NCBI GenBank assembly: GCA_946480785.1
Contig: CAMLLD010000028.1
Coordinates: 5,247-69,246 of the forward strand
DNA length: 64,000 bases
Source: an uncultured Blastocatellia bacterium
GTDB taxonomy: Bacteria > Acidobacteriota > Blastocatellia > Pyrinomonadales > Pyrinomonadaceae
Direction: 5' to 3'
The notes under the pieces are model-generated. The model was not told the DNA's origin and did not search any database. It was given only the letters and a program-made list of their open reading frames with translations. The first letter of the stretch is position 1, and every line of letters starts with the position of its first letter. A program made the position numbers and the translations under genes. Below, in pieces: positions 1 through 9,356 of the stretch.

Positions 1-781
1 AGGCGCCGCCGCCGTGCGGCGCGTAACCGCCGTAAGTATCGACGATGATCTTGCGTCCCGTCAGGCCGGCATCACCCTGTGGTCCGCCCGTGACAAAACG
101 TCCGGTGGGATTGATGTGATACTTCGTGCTCTGGTCGAGCAGTTCGCCCGAGACAGTGTGCTTGATGACTTTCTCTTCGATCTCGGCGCGGAGTTGTTCG
201 TTGCTGACGTTCGCATCGTGCTGCGACGAGATGACCACGGCTTCGAGGCGAAACGGCCGGCCGTCGCGATACTCGACAGTCACCTGAGATTTTCCGTCCG
301 GCCGCAGATAAGGAAGCTCACCAGATTTGCGCACTTCCGACAAACGGCGCGCGAGCAAATGCGCGAGCTGAATCGGCAGCGGCATCAGCTCCGGCGTTTC
401 GTTACAAGCAAAACCAAACATCAAGCCCTGATCGCCGGCGCCGCCCGTATCGACACCCATCGCGATGTCGGGCGATTGCCGATCGAGGGCCGACAACACG
501 GCGCACGTGTCGCAGTCGAAACCATACTTCGCGCGGGTGTAACCGATTTCGCGCACGGTGTCGCGCGCGATACGCGAGAAATCGAGCACGGCGTTGGTAG
601 TGATCTCGCCGGCAACTACAACAAGACCGGTCGTGACCAGCGTCTCACACGCCACCCGCGCGGTCGGATCGACGCTCAAAGCCGCATCGAGCACTGCGTC
701 TGAGATCTGATCTGAAATCTTGTCGGGATGTCCTTCAGTAACGGATTCGGAGGTAAAGAGGTAACCGGATTCGGTAGTCAA
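1..781 (-). CDS. metK: S-adenosylmethionine synthetase, 3' end off the window
   Basis: Makes S-adenosylmethionine from methionine and ATP in the cytoplasm. The minus-strand translation begins [20 protein letters not shown], the classic N-terminus carrying the ATP-binding His-Pro-Asp-Lys, and later shows [13 protein letters not shown], the family signature. About 260 of the usual ~390 residues are present, so the C-terminal third lies left of the window. The start is a TTG at 781, chosen because AAGGAG lies five bases upstream and the family N-terminus begins right there. It is divergent from the adenosylhomocysteinase-like gene at 930; no SAM riboswitch was recognised in the short leader. Confidence 0.93.
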   Translation of the reverse strand, partial: MTTESGYLFTSESVTEGHPDKISDQISDAVLDAALSVDPTARVACETLVTTGLVVVAGEITTNAVLDFSRIARDTVREIGYTRAKYGFDCDTCAVLSALDRQSPDIAMGVDTGGAGDQGLMFGFACNETPELMPLPIQLAHLLARRLSEVRKSGELPYLRPDGKSQVTVEYRDGRPFRLEAVVISSQHDANVSNEQLRAEIEEKVIKHTVSGELLDQSTKYHINPTGRFVTGGPQGDAGLTGRKIIVDTYGGYAPHGGGA

Positions 782-929
782 AACAACTCCTTCTGCTTAG
801 ATAGACTTGAATTTACTGCACAAAAAGACCGCGTAATTTAACAGCCGGGCTTCACGAGTGTCAAGGAACGGTCTCCCGCGAATTGCCCCCGGTTCGGTCA
901 GTAACAAACCCACAAATCCACCAATAGCC

Positions 930-2363
930 ATGACTAAACCACAACTGTCGTTGCTCGACGTAACACGCGCACTCACGGAGCGCGCTCGTACCGCGAATTT
1001 CAATTTCGGCGAAGACACGGCCGTCGTCGCCGTACAACACATGCTCTGGCAAACGATCGATCTCTTCGAAGCGCTCGTTGCCCTGGGCGTCAAGCGCGAG
1101 CACATTTTCGCGCTCGGTAAAGTCTATTCCAACAGCCCGATCGTGATCGCCGCGCTGCGCAATCGCGGCGTACACGTCGTCGAAAGTTCCGCGGCGAAAC
1201 CCGGGGAATTTGACGACGCTTTTCACGCGGACGTGAATCGGCTTTGGGAAGTGTTGCAACGAAATCTCGCCCGGGGCCGCATCAGACGCATTCTCATTCT
1301 CGACGACGGCGGCAAATGCGCGACGAGTATGCCGCGCGAGTTGCTGACGCGCTACGCAGTGGCGGGCGTCGAGCAAACATCGTTCGGCATGTTCGTGTTC
1401 GAACATTCGCCGCCGCCGTTCGCGGTCGTCTCGTGGGCGAGGTCTGCCGTCAAACTACAGATCGGTGGGCCACTCTTTTCTCAATGTCTGCTGGCGAAAC
1501 TCCAGGCTCGGGTTCTTCAGGGGAGACTACTCACGGGCGAAAACCTCGGCATCATCGGGCTCGGCAGCATCGGCAGCGCGCTCGCGAACCTGACAGAACG
1601 GCAGCGCAACAACGTGTTCTTTTACGATCCGAATCCGCATTATCAGGTTCCCGATTATCTACTCGGCCGCGTGACGCGCGTGGATTCGCTCGAAGAGTTG
1701 ATGCTGCGTTGCGACTACGTGTTTGGGTGTTCCGGTCGCGAACCTTTCAAAAATAAGTGGCCGTTGCGTTACCGGCCCGGCATAAAACTCTTCAGCGCTT
1801 CCGGCGGCGATCACGAGTTTGGTCCAATCATCAACGACTTGAAGACGAGGCGCGGATTCAAAGTCTCACCGGCGATGCTCGACATTCACTGCGATGATGG
1901 TCCATCCGGTCCGATTGGCATCGCCTATCTCGGTTATCCTTACAACTTCGTCGCGCGTGACATCGAAGCAGTGCCGACCAGCATCGTGCAAATCGAAACG
2001 GGCGGCCTGCTCGCGGGCTTGATTCAGGCGCGCACGCATCTGCGATTTTGGGAAGACGGCCGTGCGAGGAATTGCGGTGTTCATCGCATCGCGCCCGAGT
2101 CGCAGCGTTTTCTTTTCGAAACGTGGAGCAAAGCGATGAAGTGCCAACAGGTCGATCTGCCGCGCGTTTACGGTTATGAGCCGGCGCTGCTGGACGCGGC
2201 GCGCGAGCGCTCGTGGTTCGTCCAGAACAGCGAACCGGTTCCTTCGTTGACCGCTGATGTTAATTGGGTGACGGAAGCGTCGATGACGCGAATGATGGAG
2301 GAACGAACGGCTTCATCCTTCAAGATTCAACGGAAGTTCCAGGCGAATCTCCGTTCCCTTTGA
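930..2363 (+). CDS. Divergent adenosylhomocysteinase-fold NAD-binding protein
   Basis: 477 residues from the ATG at 930; a GTG at 858 could add 24 residues but has no family support. The centre holds a Rossmann dinucleotide-binding motif, GIIGLGSIGSA, at about residues 208-218, followed by an acidic strand end (FFYDPNP). Upstream there is ILDDGG, which resembles the Asp-Asp-Gly-Gly of S-adenosylhomocysteine hydrolase, and the overall length and order fit that fold. The canonical substrate-domain motifs of true AHCY were not found, so the reaction is uncertain. Its position divergent from metK suggests a link to the methyl cycle, but this is inference. The last 51 bases overlap the 3' end of the convergent kinase gene. 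Confidence 0.6.
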   Translation: MTKPQLSLLDVTRALTERARTANFNFGEDTAVVAVQHMLWQTIDLFEALVALGVKREHIFALGKVYSNSPIVIAALRNRGVHVVESSAAKPGEFDDAFHADVNRLWEVLQRNLARGRIRRILILDDGGKCATSMPRELLTRYAVAGVEQTSFGMFVFEHSPPPFAVVSWARSAVKLQIGGPLFSQCLLAKLQARVLQGRLLTGENLGIIGLGSIGSALANLTERQRNNVFFYDPNPHYQVPDYLLGRVTRVDSLEELMLRCDYVFGCSGREPFKNKWPLRYRPGIKLFSASGGDHEFGPIINDLKTRRGFKVSPAMLDIHCDDGPSGPIGIAYLGYPYNFVARDIEAVPTSIVQIETGGLLAGLIQARTHLRFWEDGRARNCGVHRIAPESQRFLFETWSKAMKCQQVDLPRVYGYEPALLDAARERSWFVQNSEPVPSLTADVNWVTEASMTRMMEERTASSFKIQRKFQANLRSL

Positions 2364-3962
2364 GATCGATGAAACGACTTCCACCTGGCCGCCGGCGGCA
2401 TGCGCTCGCTCCTGCATGCCGAGCAAACCGAGCGTCGCAGCGCGTGGCGCGCGTTTTCGCAAAGCCTGCGGATCGAATCCCACACCATCGTCCTTGACGA
2501 GCAGATACAACACGTTCGACTTCTTGCGCAGCCGCAGCCAAACGCTTTTCGCGCGCGCGTGGCGGGCGACGTTCGTCAACGCTTCCTGCGCTATGCGAAA
2601 ACAAGCCGTCTCTATTTCACGTGAGAAGCGCTCGTTTGGATCTTTCAAGTCGATCAGGACGTCCGCCGCGACGCGCGTGCGTTTCGCATAGCGATCCACA
2701 TACCACTCGAGCGCGGTCACGAGCCCGAGATCGTCGAGCAACGGCGGGCGCAGATCGACTGAGAGATCGCGCACCAGCCGCAGCGCTTCATCGACCGCTT
2801 CCACGTTGTCTTTGATGTGCGCGCCCGCTTCCTTCGTATCGCACACAAGCTGCACGGCGTGCAGATTCATTTTGACAGCCGTTAAGACCTGTCCGATCTG
2901 ATCGTGCAGCTCACGCGCGATGCGACGGCGCTCGTCTTCCTGGGCCTCGATCAACTGCCGCGAAAACATCTGCAACGCGTCCTGCGCCTGCTTGCGTTCC
3001 GTTATGTCTCGCGCGGTGCCTTGCACACCGACAATCACACCGTTCTCATAGATCGCGCGGCTGCTCACCTCCACCGGTACGCGCCGCCCGTCTTTCGCGA
3101 TCACTTCCGTTTCGTAAGTCGTCTCGCCTTGTTTCGCGAGCTTGCCGCAGAAGCGCTCGCGCACTTGCTTGACGTGTTCCGCCGCAACGAACTCCGAAAA
3201 ATGATGACCAACGATCTCCTCGCGCGAGTAGCCCGTGAGCTTCTCGGCCGCGTGATTGGCCGACGTGTACGTGCCTGCGAGATCGTGGACGTACATCGCG
3301 TCTCGCGCGTTATCAAATAACTCGCGATAGCGCTCTTCGCTCTGGCGCAACGCGGCTTCGACGTTATTGCGTTCAGCGATGCGTGCTTCGAGTTCGGCGA
3401 CGTAGTGCTGGCTTTGTTCGAACAGTTGCGCGTTCTGGATCGCGCTGGCCGCCCGCAAGGCAAGCGTTTCGGCAATGCGCTCATGTTCCGGTTTGAAGAA
3501 GCCGGGCTGAGTCTTGTCGACCGAATAGAGACCGATAACTTTACCCCGCGCGACGAGCGGCACGCCCATCCAGTTGCGCACGTGATCGGCGCCGGGCATC
3601 CACTGCCAGTCAGGTTCGCTATGCGTGTCAACCACAACGACAGTCTGCTTCGTTTCCGAGATGCGGCGCAGCAGCGGGTTCTCGTTACCATCGAAAACGA
3701 TCTGGCGAGTTGTCGCGACGTTCTGAAAGCCTTCGTAACGGCGCAACGCGCTCACGACGTAGTGCGACTGATCGGTGCGCAGCATCACGTTCGCACTGTC
3801 GTAAGGCACGAGCTTGCTTAAATAGTCGAGTAACGTTTCGAGCACTCGCTCGAGGCTGAGGTTTTCGGTGAGGGCGATATTCGCGTCGCGCAGGATCTCC
3901 GTCTCCTGGCGTATCGCCTGTTCTCGGGCCAGGAGGCCGGCCAAATTAGAGGTCATTATCAA
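2313..3962 (-). CDS. GAF-PAS sensor histidine kinase, NarL/DegS type
   Basis: 549 residues with no membrane segment, so probably cytosolic. In order: a short helical N-terminus, a GAF domain at about 40-190, a PAS domain at about 215-330, a HisKA_3 dimerisation domain with the phospho-acceptor His in RRIARELHDQIGQVL near residue 353, and a HATPase domain ending at the C-terminus (VKDDGVGFD, GLLGMQERA). This is the architecture of kinases that pair with NarL-type regulators, yet no such regulator lies nearby, so it is an orphan here. A second Met two codons in could be the start. Its 3' end overlaps the convergent gene by 51 bases. Confidence 0.88.
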   Translation of the reverse strand: MIMTSNLAGLLAREQAIRQETEILRDANIALTENLSLERVLETLLDYLSKLVPYDSANVMLRTDQSHYVVSALRRYEGFQNVATTRQIVFDGNENPLLRRISETKQTVVVVDTHSEPDWQWMPGADHVRNWMGVPLVARGKVIGLYSVDKTQPGFFKPEHERIAETLALRAASAIQNAQLFEQSQHYVAELEARIAERNNVEAALRQSEERYRELFDNARDAMYVHDLAGTYTSANHAAEKLTGYSREEIVGHHFSEFVAAEHVKQVRERFCGKLAKQGETTYETEVIAKDGRRVPVEVSSRAIYENGVIVGVQGTARDITERKQAQDALQMFSRQLIEAQEDERRRIARELHDQIGQVLTAVKMNLHAVQLVCDTKEAGAHIKDNVEAVDEALRLVRDLSVDLRPPLLDDLGLVTALEWYVDRYAKRTRVAADVLIDLKDPNERFSREIETACFRIAQEALTNVARHARAKSVWLRLRKKSNVLYLLVKDDGVGFDPQALRKRAPRAATLGLLGMQERAHAAGGQVEVVSSISKGTEIRLELPLNLEG

Positions 3963-3980
3963 ACTGCCTGTGCTCGGATT

Positions 3981-4979
3981 CTAGCACGGCCACAAAAAGA
4001 GCTTGATCGTTTTACTCGGGGCTGATGAGTTGCCGGAAAGATCCACGGCTTTGATGAAGAACTCGTTGTTGCCAAAAGCAGTGGCGTACACGAAGTCCGT
4101 GGACACTCCCGCCGAAACCGGCAACGGGCTCAACGCACCGTTCACGTAAATCTCATACTCAACTCTGCTCTGCGGATCGACGTTATCCGTGACCTGGTTC
4201 CAGCCGAGCCAGACTTCGCCGCAACTGTTGTCCTGCACGAGATGCAAATTCGACGGCACGTTCGGCGGCGTTGTATCGCTGCTCGGCGGCGTCGCGACGT
4301 TCGCGGTGTTGCTGACCGCGGTGTTCCCACCAGACCAGTCAGAAACACTGACGGTGAAACTGTAGTTCGTGCCCGGCGTCAGGTGACGAATGATCACCGA
4401 CAACTTGTCGGCCGGCGCCGTGGCCCAGTTGATGTTTTGCGTGATCGCGCTGCCGTTCACGTTGAAAGTGTAGTTGCAGCAGTTGTTGGCGACGTTGTCG
4501 GTCGTCTTGGTCCAGGTCAGTTGTACTTCCGCCGGCGCGATCGCCTGGGCATCGAGCACGGGCGTGGCCGGAGGTGTCGTGTCGGCCAGCGTCTTCGCGG
4601 CGACGGAGTTGCTGTCACCGGATTTGTTGCCGGAGTCGTCGACTGCGGAAATCGAGAAGGAATAGTTTGTGTTGGTCGCCAGAAATTTCGCCGTGTAAGT
4701 GGTTTGTCCCTGACTGATAGTGGCGACTGAGTTGTAAGCCGAATTGCTCAGGTTGTTGATCTTCAGCTTGTAGGAAAGTTTTCCGGAGTTGTCGCTGGCG
4801 GCGTTCCAACTCAACGCGACGGTGGTTTCCGTAATCGACGTGACCGCGAGATTGCTCGGCGTTGTCGGTGGTGTTTTATCGCGTGGCGCTGAACTGACCG
4901 AGTCATTGAAGACGAACATGGCGCAGAGAGCGAACAAGGGTACAGCCGCTACAACGAGAGAGAGACGCCGAGTAGTCAT
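3981..4979 (-). CDS. Exported protein with three fibronectin type III domains
   Basis: 332 residues. Residues 1-30 form a signal peptide (RRLSLVVAAVPLFALCAMFVF). Three FnIII domains follow at about 36-130, 135-235 and 240-330, each opened by a TPP-x-P linker (DKTPPTTPSNL, DTTPPATPVLD, DTTPPNVPSNL) and carrying the Leu-x-Trp strand (VALSWNAA, VQLTWTKT, VWLGWNQV). No catalytic domain is present, so it is likely an extracellular binding or scaffold protein. It lies downstream of the repeat at 5126 and is transcribed away from the SurA-like gene's terminator region. Confidence 0.8.
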   Translation of the reverse strand: MTTRRLSLVVAAVPLFALCAMFVFNDSVSSAPRDKTPPTTPSNLAVTSITETTVALSWNAASDNSGKLSYKLKINNLSNSAYNSVATISQGQTTYTAKFLATNTNYSFSISAVDDSGNKSGDSNSVAAKTLADTTPPATPVLDAQAIAPAEVQLTWTKTTDNVANNCCNYTFNVNGSAITQNINWATAPADKLSVIIRHLTPGTNYSFTVSVSDWSGGNTAVSNTANVATPPSSDTTPPNVPSNLHLVQDNSCGEVWLGWNQVTDNVDPQSRVEYEIYVNGALSPLPVSAGVSTDFVYATAFGNNEFFIKAVDLSGNSSAPSKTIKLFLWPC

Positions 4980-5125
4980 AGACCTTTCCTCCTCTGAAGA
5001 AATTCAGTCTACATTCCTAGGGGGACGGCTGGGCTTTGGGAGGTTATTACTGAGTTCGAACCGTGAGAGGGAAGCGGAAGATTACCACAGAATCCTCCGC
5101 TTCACTATTGGGATTTGATAACAGT

Positions 5126-5240
5126 ACTGGGTCAATTGGGTTGAGCGCCTACTTGGAGTGCGCCGACTTGTCGGCGCTTTGGCCAAAGCGGTGCTAAGGC
5201 ACCGCACTCCAGGGAGGCGCTCAACCCAAACTGACCCAGT
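5126..5240. repeat. Palindromic repeat element, copy 1
   Basis: A 115 bp imperfect palindrome. Outer arms: ACTGGGTCA...TTGGGTTGAGCGCC on the left match GGCGCTCAACCCAA...TGACCCAGT on the right. Inside are two small hairpins, GCGCCGA-CTTG-TCGGCGC and GCGGTGC-TAAG-GCACCGC, joined by the palindrome TTTGGCCAAA. The reverse complement recurs at 16927-17042. It starts 12 bases after the stop of the gene at 5252 (minus strand) and could serve as its terminator. Confidence 0.9.
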
Positions 5241-5251
5241 GCCTGACGACA

Positions 5252-6208
5252 CTACTTTGTAGAAGCCGCAGCATTGGTCCTGCTTGGTGGGACCAGGAAC
5301 ACCTGGATTGAAGCGGCGGCGCGCAGCTTGTCGAGAAGAGCGCGTTCGGCCTGGCGCAGTTCGACTTGTTCGAGGTAATGACGAATCGCGTCTTTGCTTT
5401 GCGTGAAGTCGCCGCTCACACGGTCCTTGTTCTGGTTGTAGAAGAGTTGGATCTGTTCGTCGGTCACGGGTTTTGGTTTCACTTCGGCGTCGAGCAGGGC
5501 CGCGGCCGTGACCTTTCGTTTCTGTGCTTCCTGTGTGAGCAGCGTGTCGTTGATGGTGAGCTCGAGCTCGTCTTTCCGCAGCTTGTAGACCTGGTCCTGA
5601 ACGCCGGAGATTATCTGCGAAAGCGAATTCTCAACGTCCGCTGAAGTGATCTTTTCGTCTTTGATGGTCGCGAGTACGCGGGTGCGATCCGCTTCTGTGG
5701 CCGGCGGCGTCACCTCAGTCACATTTACTTTCACTTCGCTCGCGGCGCGCAACGTGCCGGCGAATCGCTTCGCCGCATCCTGCTGCCGTTGCTCGTACAA
5801 GTAACTCACGATGTCGTCAACGACGTCTTTGAACTCAGCGTTGATGCGCTCTTTGTTCTGATCGTAGAACGCCTGCGCCTCGGGCTGCGTCGGCTTCTTC
5901 ACCTGCGCGACAACCTCGTCGTCGAGCAGTTTGACCGTGCTTACGCCGCGCTTTTTTGCTTCCAACGCCAGCAGTTTCGAATTGATCAGGAGGTCGAGTT
6001 CACGTTTGCGCGCGTCGATAACCTGCCGCTGCAATTGACTGACGGACTCGCCGATCGACTTATTGATGTCGCCGGCGGTGATCTTCACGCCGTTCACCAC
6101 AGCGAGCGTGTCGGGAAGCGGTTGTGACTCGCAGCCGCAGTCTTGCGCCTTCGCGCTTATAACAAAGACAAAGCTGAGAACCAGTAAAGCCAGGGTCGGT
6201 CGTCTCAT
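5252..6208 (-). CDS. Exported SurA-N-like protein, duplicated, no PPIase domain
   Basis: 318 residues with a signal peptide cleaved after SAKA, leaving QDCGC at the new N-terminus. The mature part is two copies of one ~135-residue helical unit, at about 36-165 and 182-315. They align through VNGVKITAGDI / IKDEKITSADV, RKRELDLLINSKLL / RKDELELTINDTLL and FYDQNKERI / FYNQNKDRV. This unit resembles the N-terminal chaperone domain of SurA/PrsA, but no parvulin PPIase domain is seen. A periplasmic holdase role is inferred. It is divergent from the histidine kinase gene that opens the oxidase module. Confidence 0.65.
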   Translation of the reverse strand: MRRPTLALLVLSFVFVISAKAQDCGCESQPLPDTLAVVNGVKITAGDINKSIGESVSQLQRQVIDARKRELDLLINSKLLALEAKKRGVSTVKLLDDEVVAQVKKPTQPEAQAFYDQNKERINAEFKDVVDDIVSYLYEQRQQDAAKRFAGTLRAASEVKVNVTEVTPPATEADRTRVLATIKDEKITSADVENSLSQIISGVQDQVYKLRKDELELTINDTLLTQEAQKRKVTAAALLDAEVKPKPVTDEQIQLFYNQNKDRVSGDFTQSKDAIRHYLEQVELRQAERALLDKLRAAASIQVFLVPPSRTNAAASTK

Positions 6209-6441
6209 TTGAATCTCCAGGTAAATCGAGTATAGTCGCGACTGCGCGCTTCAGTTGTCGTTGCTCGCTGTCGCCAATCGTCTAGCAAGCGTTGTGCTAC
6301 AGCAGCTTTAGTCTTTCCGACTCGCTTCACCGTGTGCGGGAAACCCACAGCAAACGCGCAGGCTCTCTCGGCCCAGACGGAAACGTAGAGAGAGACCAAC
6401 TCCCAAACCATACCAGCGTTCAGTGCTCAAAATGAGACACC
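6209..6441. promoter_or_regulatory. Divergent intergenic region
   Basis: About 230 bases between the minus-strand SurA-like gene and the plus-strand kinase. It must hold both promoters. I could not assign confident -35/-10 or -24/-12 boxes. The 68-codon frame on the minus strand here has no ribosome binding site and looks spurious. Confidence 0.3.
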
Positions 6442-6501
6442 GTGCGTGTCTCGGCTGAGCTTCGCGGAATACCAAGGTCTGCTTTGACGCCCAAACCGGC
6501 T

Positions 6502-7527
6502 ATGAGTGTCTTTTCCAGAGTCTTTCTGCACGCACCTCGCTCGGGAGTTGTGGCGATAAAGAAAGGCTTCAACGCACGTCTGATCATCGCGTTTGCGGTG
6601 CTGACGGTGGTCCTGACCGGGGTCGTGATCGTCACGTGGGAGCAGGTGCTGCGGCCTTACTACTACGGCTGGGTCGAGCGCGAATATCCCGGTCCCGAAA
6701 ACGCCGAGAACCGCTGGAAGCTCGAACAACGCGGCGAGCATTTTTTCATCTCGATGACGGTTGATCTGATCGTCGTGAGCATTCTGCTGGCGATGGTCGA
6801 TCGCAATCAACGACGCCTCATGGCGGCCAACGAACAACTCGCGCACAGTGAGAAGATCGCGACGCTCGGTCGCGTCGCGGCGCAAGTGGCCCATGAAGTC
6901 CGCAATCCGCTTGCCGGCTTGTTGCTTTATTCCGAACACCTCAAAGGCAAACTCAACGGTAAACTGCCAAACGGCGACGCTCAACTGATCGACAAGATCA
7001 TCGACACCATCAACAATCTCACCGCCACCACCGAACAGATTCTGAACTACGCGCGCCCGGTCACCCTCGCGCCGCGAGAAGTTGATCTGAACGCGGTCGC
7101 CCAGGACGTCATTCAACTTTTGAGTTCGGAGATCGACGCACATCACATCGAAACGAACCTGAAACTCGACAGTTCACCCGTCACCGGCCTACTTGACGCG
7201 CCGTCGATTCGCGCGGCCACGTTGAATCTCGTCCTCAACGCCGTACAAGCGATGTCCACCGGCGGACGCCTGAGCGTTGCCACTGGCTCAAGCGGAAACA
7301 AACTGTGGATGACGATCGAAGACACCGGCGCGGGAATGAGCGCCGAACAAGTGAAGCAGATTTTTGAGCCGTTCAATACGACCAAGAGCCGCGGCCTGGG
7401 CCTGGGAATGCCCTACGCGCAAAAGGTCATTAACCAACACGGGGGACGCATCCTCGTCACCAGCCGACCGGGAGAGGGAACTCAGGTCAGAATCGAATTA
7501 CCCGCCACGGATAGGAGCCACCAATGA
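6502..7527 (+). CDS. Membrane sensor histidine kinase of an NtrB/NtrC-type pair
   Basis: About 341 residues from the ATG at 6502; a GTG at 6442 gives a 20-residue longer form and neither has a strong ribosome binding site. Two membrane segments, near residues 26-48 (ARLIIAFAVLTVVLTGVVIV) and 84-98, enclose a short exported loop of about 35 residues rich in Tyr, Glu and Arg, which is the likely sensor. The HisKA domain has AAQVAHEVRNPLAG with the acceptor His near 131. HATPase boxes are NLVLNAVQAM, DTGAGM and GLGLGM. The 3' end overlaps the next gene by an ATGA, so the two are translationally coupled and form a kinase-regulator pair. Confidence 0.9.
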   Translation: MSVFSRVFLHAPRSGVVAIKKGFNARLIIAFAVLTVVLTGVVIVTWEQVLRPYYYGWVEREYPGPENAENRWKLEQRGEHFFISMTVDLIVVSILLAMVDRNQRRLMAANEQLAHSEKIATLGRVAAQVAHEVRNPLAGLLLYSEHLKGKLNGKLPNGDAQLIDKIIDTINNLTATTEQILNYARPVTLAPREVDLNAVAQDVIQLLSSEIDAHHIETNLKLDSSPVTGLLDAPSIRAATLNLVLNAVQAMSTGGRLSVATGSSGNKLWMTIEDTGAGMSAEQVKQIFEPFNTTKSRGLGLGMPYAQKVINQHGGRILVTSRPGEGTQVRIELPATDRSHQ

Positions 7528-8930
7528 CTGCACACCCACCGAAGAAAATCCTCGTAGTCGACGACGAACCAAGCGTCACCGGATCGATGGAGCTGATTCT
7601 CAGTGAAGCCGGATACGAAGTCCGGATCGGGCAGACTTTCAGTGAAGCGACGAAGATTCTTAGCGAGACACAAGTAGATCTCGTCATCACCGATTTGCGT
7701 TTGTCAGACGCTACCGGCATCGATCTGATCAAGCATGTGAAGCAACACACGCCCGAGGTCGAAGTAATCCTCATGACGGGCTACGGTTCGCTCGACATCA
7801 CGATCGAGGCAATCAAAGCGGGGGCTTATTACTATCTTGAGAAGCCTTACACGCCCGATCGTCTCTTCGCGCTCGTCGATCGCGCGCTACAGTTGGCGGC
7901 TTTGCGTCAGGAAAATGAAACGCTCAAACGCACGCTCGCCGGCGACAGTGAAACGTTTGGCATGATCGGCCGCGACGCGAAAATGCTCCAGATCTACGAG
8001 ACGATCCGCACGGCCGCGCCGTCAGATGCGTCCGTCTTGATCGAAGGCGAAAGCGGCACCGGCAAGGAACTGATCGCGAGCGCGTTTCACACGCAGAGCC
8101 AGCGCGCGAGCGGTCCATTCATTCGCATCAACTGCGCCGCGATTCCGCACGAGCTCATCGAATCGGAGTTGTTTGGTTACAAGAAAGGCGCGTTTACGGG
8201 CGCCGATCGCGACAAGCGGGGCCTGATCGAAGCCGCGAACCAGGGCACGCTGCTGCTCGACGAGATCGCGGAGATGCCCGCGCATTTGCAAACGAAACTA
8301 CTGCGCGTCTTGCAGGAAAGACGTCTGCGCCGGCTCGGTGACGAACACGAGATCAGCGTTAACTTCCGTCTCGTGTCGGCGACCAATCGCGACACTCTGG
8401 CGCTGCTCGATGAAGGCCTATTGCGAAAAGATCTCTACTTCCGCATCAGCACGATCAAGATAAAGGTGCCATCGTTGCGCGAACGGCTAGACGATGTGCC
8501 GCTGATCGCGGGACGTTTTCTCAAACGTTTCAACGAGCAGTACGGCAAGAACATTCGCGAGCTCTCGCCGGAAACAGTCATGCGTCTCGTGCGTTACGAG
8601 TGGCCGGGCAACATTCGCGAACTCGAAAGCGTGATCGAGCGCGCGGTGCTGTTTTGTTCGGGCACTGAATTGCTTCCGAATTGCCTGCCTGAAGAATTTC
8701 AGACGCGCGCGACGAGCTCGAGTTTCGTTATTCCGCCACTGCTGCCGATGGAAGAGATCGAGCGCGAAGCGATCATGCAGACTCTCGAACGCACCGCGGG
8801 TAACGTGAAGAAGAGTGCGCAGATTCTGCGCTTCCCGCGACCGACCTTCTACCGTAAGCTCAAGAAGCTCGGAATAAAAGTCGAACGTCCTGGCGAACGC
8901 ACTGGAACGTCTATTGCCGCGAAACCTTAA
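7524..8930 (+). CDS. NtrC-family sigma-54-dependent response regulator
   Basis: 468 residues. A receiver domain at 1-125 has the acidic pair DDE and phospho-acceptor Asp57 in DLVITDLRLSD. The AAA+ domain spans about 148-380 with Walker A GESGTGKE near 174, the sigma-54 contact loop GAFTGA near 221 and Walker B LLLDEIAEM. A Fis-type helix-turn-helix sits at the C-terminus (PRPTFYRKLKKLGI, near 438). All parts needed for sigma-54 activation are present. It overlaps the kinase by four bases, and a sigma-54 promoter lies 550 bases downstream, before the multicopper oxidase, which is its obvious candidate target. Confidence 0.95.
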   Translation: MTAHPPKKILVVDDEPSVTGSMELILSEAGYEVRIGQTFSEATKILSETQVDLVITDLRLSDATGIDLIKHVKQHTPEVEVILMTGYGSLDITIEAIKAGAYYYLEKPYTPDRLFALVDRALQLAALRQENETLKRTLAGDSETFGMIGRDAKMLQIYETIRTAAPSDASVLIEGESGTGKELIASAFHTQSQRASGPFIRINCAAIPHELIESELFGYKKGAFTGADRDKRGLIEAANQGTLLLDEIAEMPAHLQTKLLRVLQERRLRRLGDEHEISVNFRLVSATNRDTLALLDEGLLRKDLYFRISTIKIKVPSLRERLDDVPLIAGRFLKRFNEQYGKNIRELSPETVMRLVRYEWPGNIRELESVIERAVLFCSGTELLPNCLPEEFQTRATSSSFVIPPLLPMEEIEREAIMQTLERTAGNVKKSAQILRFPRPTFYRKLKKLGIKVERPGERTGTSIAAKP

Positions 8931-8952
8931 CGTTTAATCAAGGGGAAGCTGT

Positions 8953-9354
8953 GTGTCCGACCCGGCAAGCGACGATAAAGTGTGTATTCTCATAGTTGAC
9001 GACGAGCCGTCCGTTGGCGACGCGCTCCGGCTCGTGCTGGAGTCTAAGGGCTACGAAGTCGTACTCGTCACTAAAGGTCTCGAAGGCATCGATCAGGCGC
9101 GCAAACGCACCTTCAATTTCGGCGTCGTTGATCTCTTTCTCACCGACATCTCCGGTTTTGAAGTCATCGCGGATCTCCGTAGTCTCCAGCCGCAAATACC
9201 TCTTCTTTTGATCACCGCTCACGGCAGCCCGCAAGTTTGTGCGGAAGCAAAGAAACGCGGCGCTGTCGGCGCGCTCGCCAAGCCTTTTTCTCACGCTCAA
9301 CTGCTCAGCGTTATCGACTCACACGTGCATGGTCCAACCGCTGATTCAGCCTGA
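8953..9354 (+). CDS. Single-domain response regulator
   Basis: 133 residues, all of it a CheY-like receiver: acidic pocket VDDEPS, phospho-acceptor near Asp60 in GVVDLFLTD, and the Thr/Lys switch residues in LLITAHG and ALAKPF. There is no output domain. It begins at a GTG 22 bases after the NtrC gene, preceded by AAGGGGA, so it is the third gene of the operon. A phosphate sink or an additional phospho-relay partner for the same kinase is a reasonable inference. Confidence 0.88.
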   Translation: MSDPASDDKVCILIVDDEPSVGDALRLVLESKGYEVVLVTKGLEGIDQARKRTFNFGVVDLFLTDISGFEVIADLRSLQPQIPLLLITAHGSPQVCAEAKKRGAVGALAKPFSHAQLLSVIDSHVHGPTADSA

Positions 9355-9356
9355 AG

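Noticed and set aside
14..703. 229-codon plus-strand open frame
   Set aside because: Antisense shadow of metK, whose translation on the minus strand is unmistakable.
782..929. Possible SAM riboswitch between metK and the AHCY-like gene
   Set aside because: Leader is short and no conserved SAM-riboswitch core could be found.
2613..2628. parS-like TATTTCACGTGAGAAG
   Set aside because: Matches 12 of 16 bases of the parS consensus but lies inside a kinase gene 46 kb from parAB; likely chance.
6205..6411. 68-codon minus-strand frame
   Set aside because: No ribosome binding site, odd composition, lies in a divergent promoter region.
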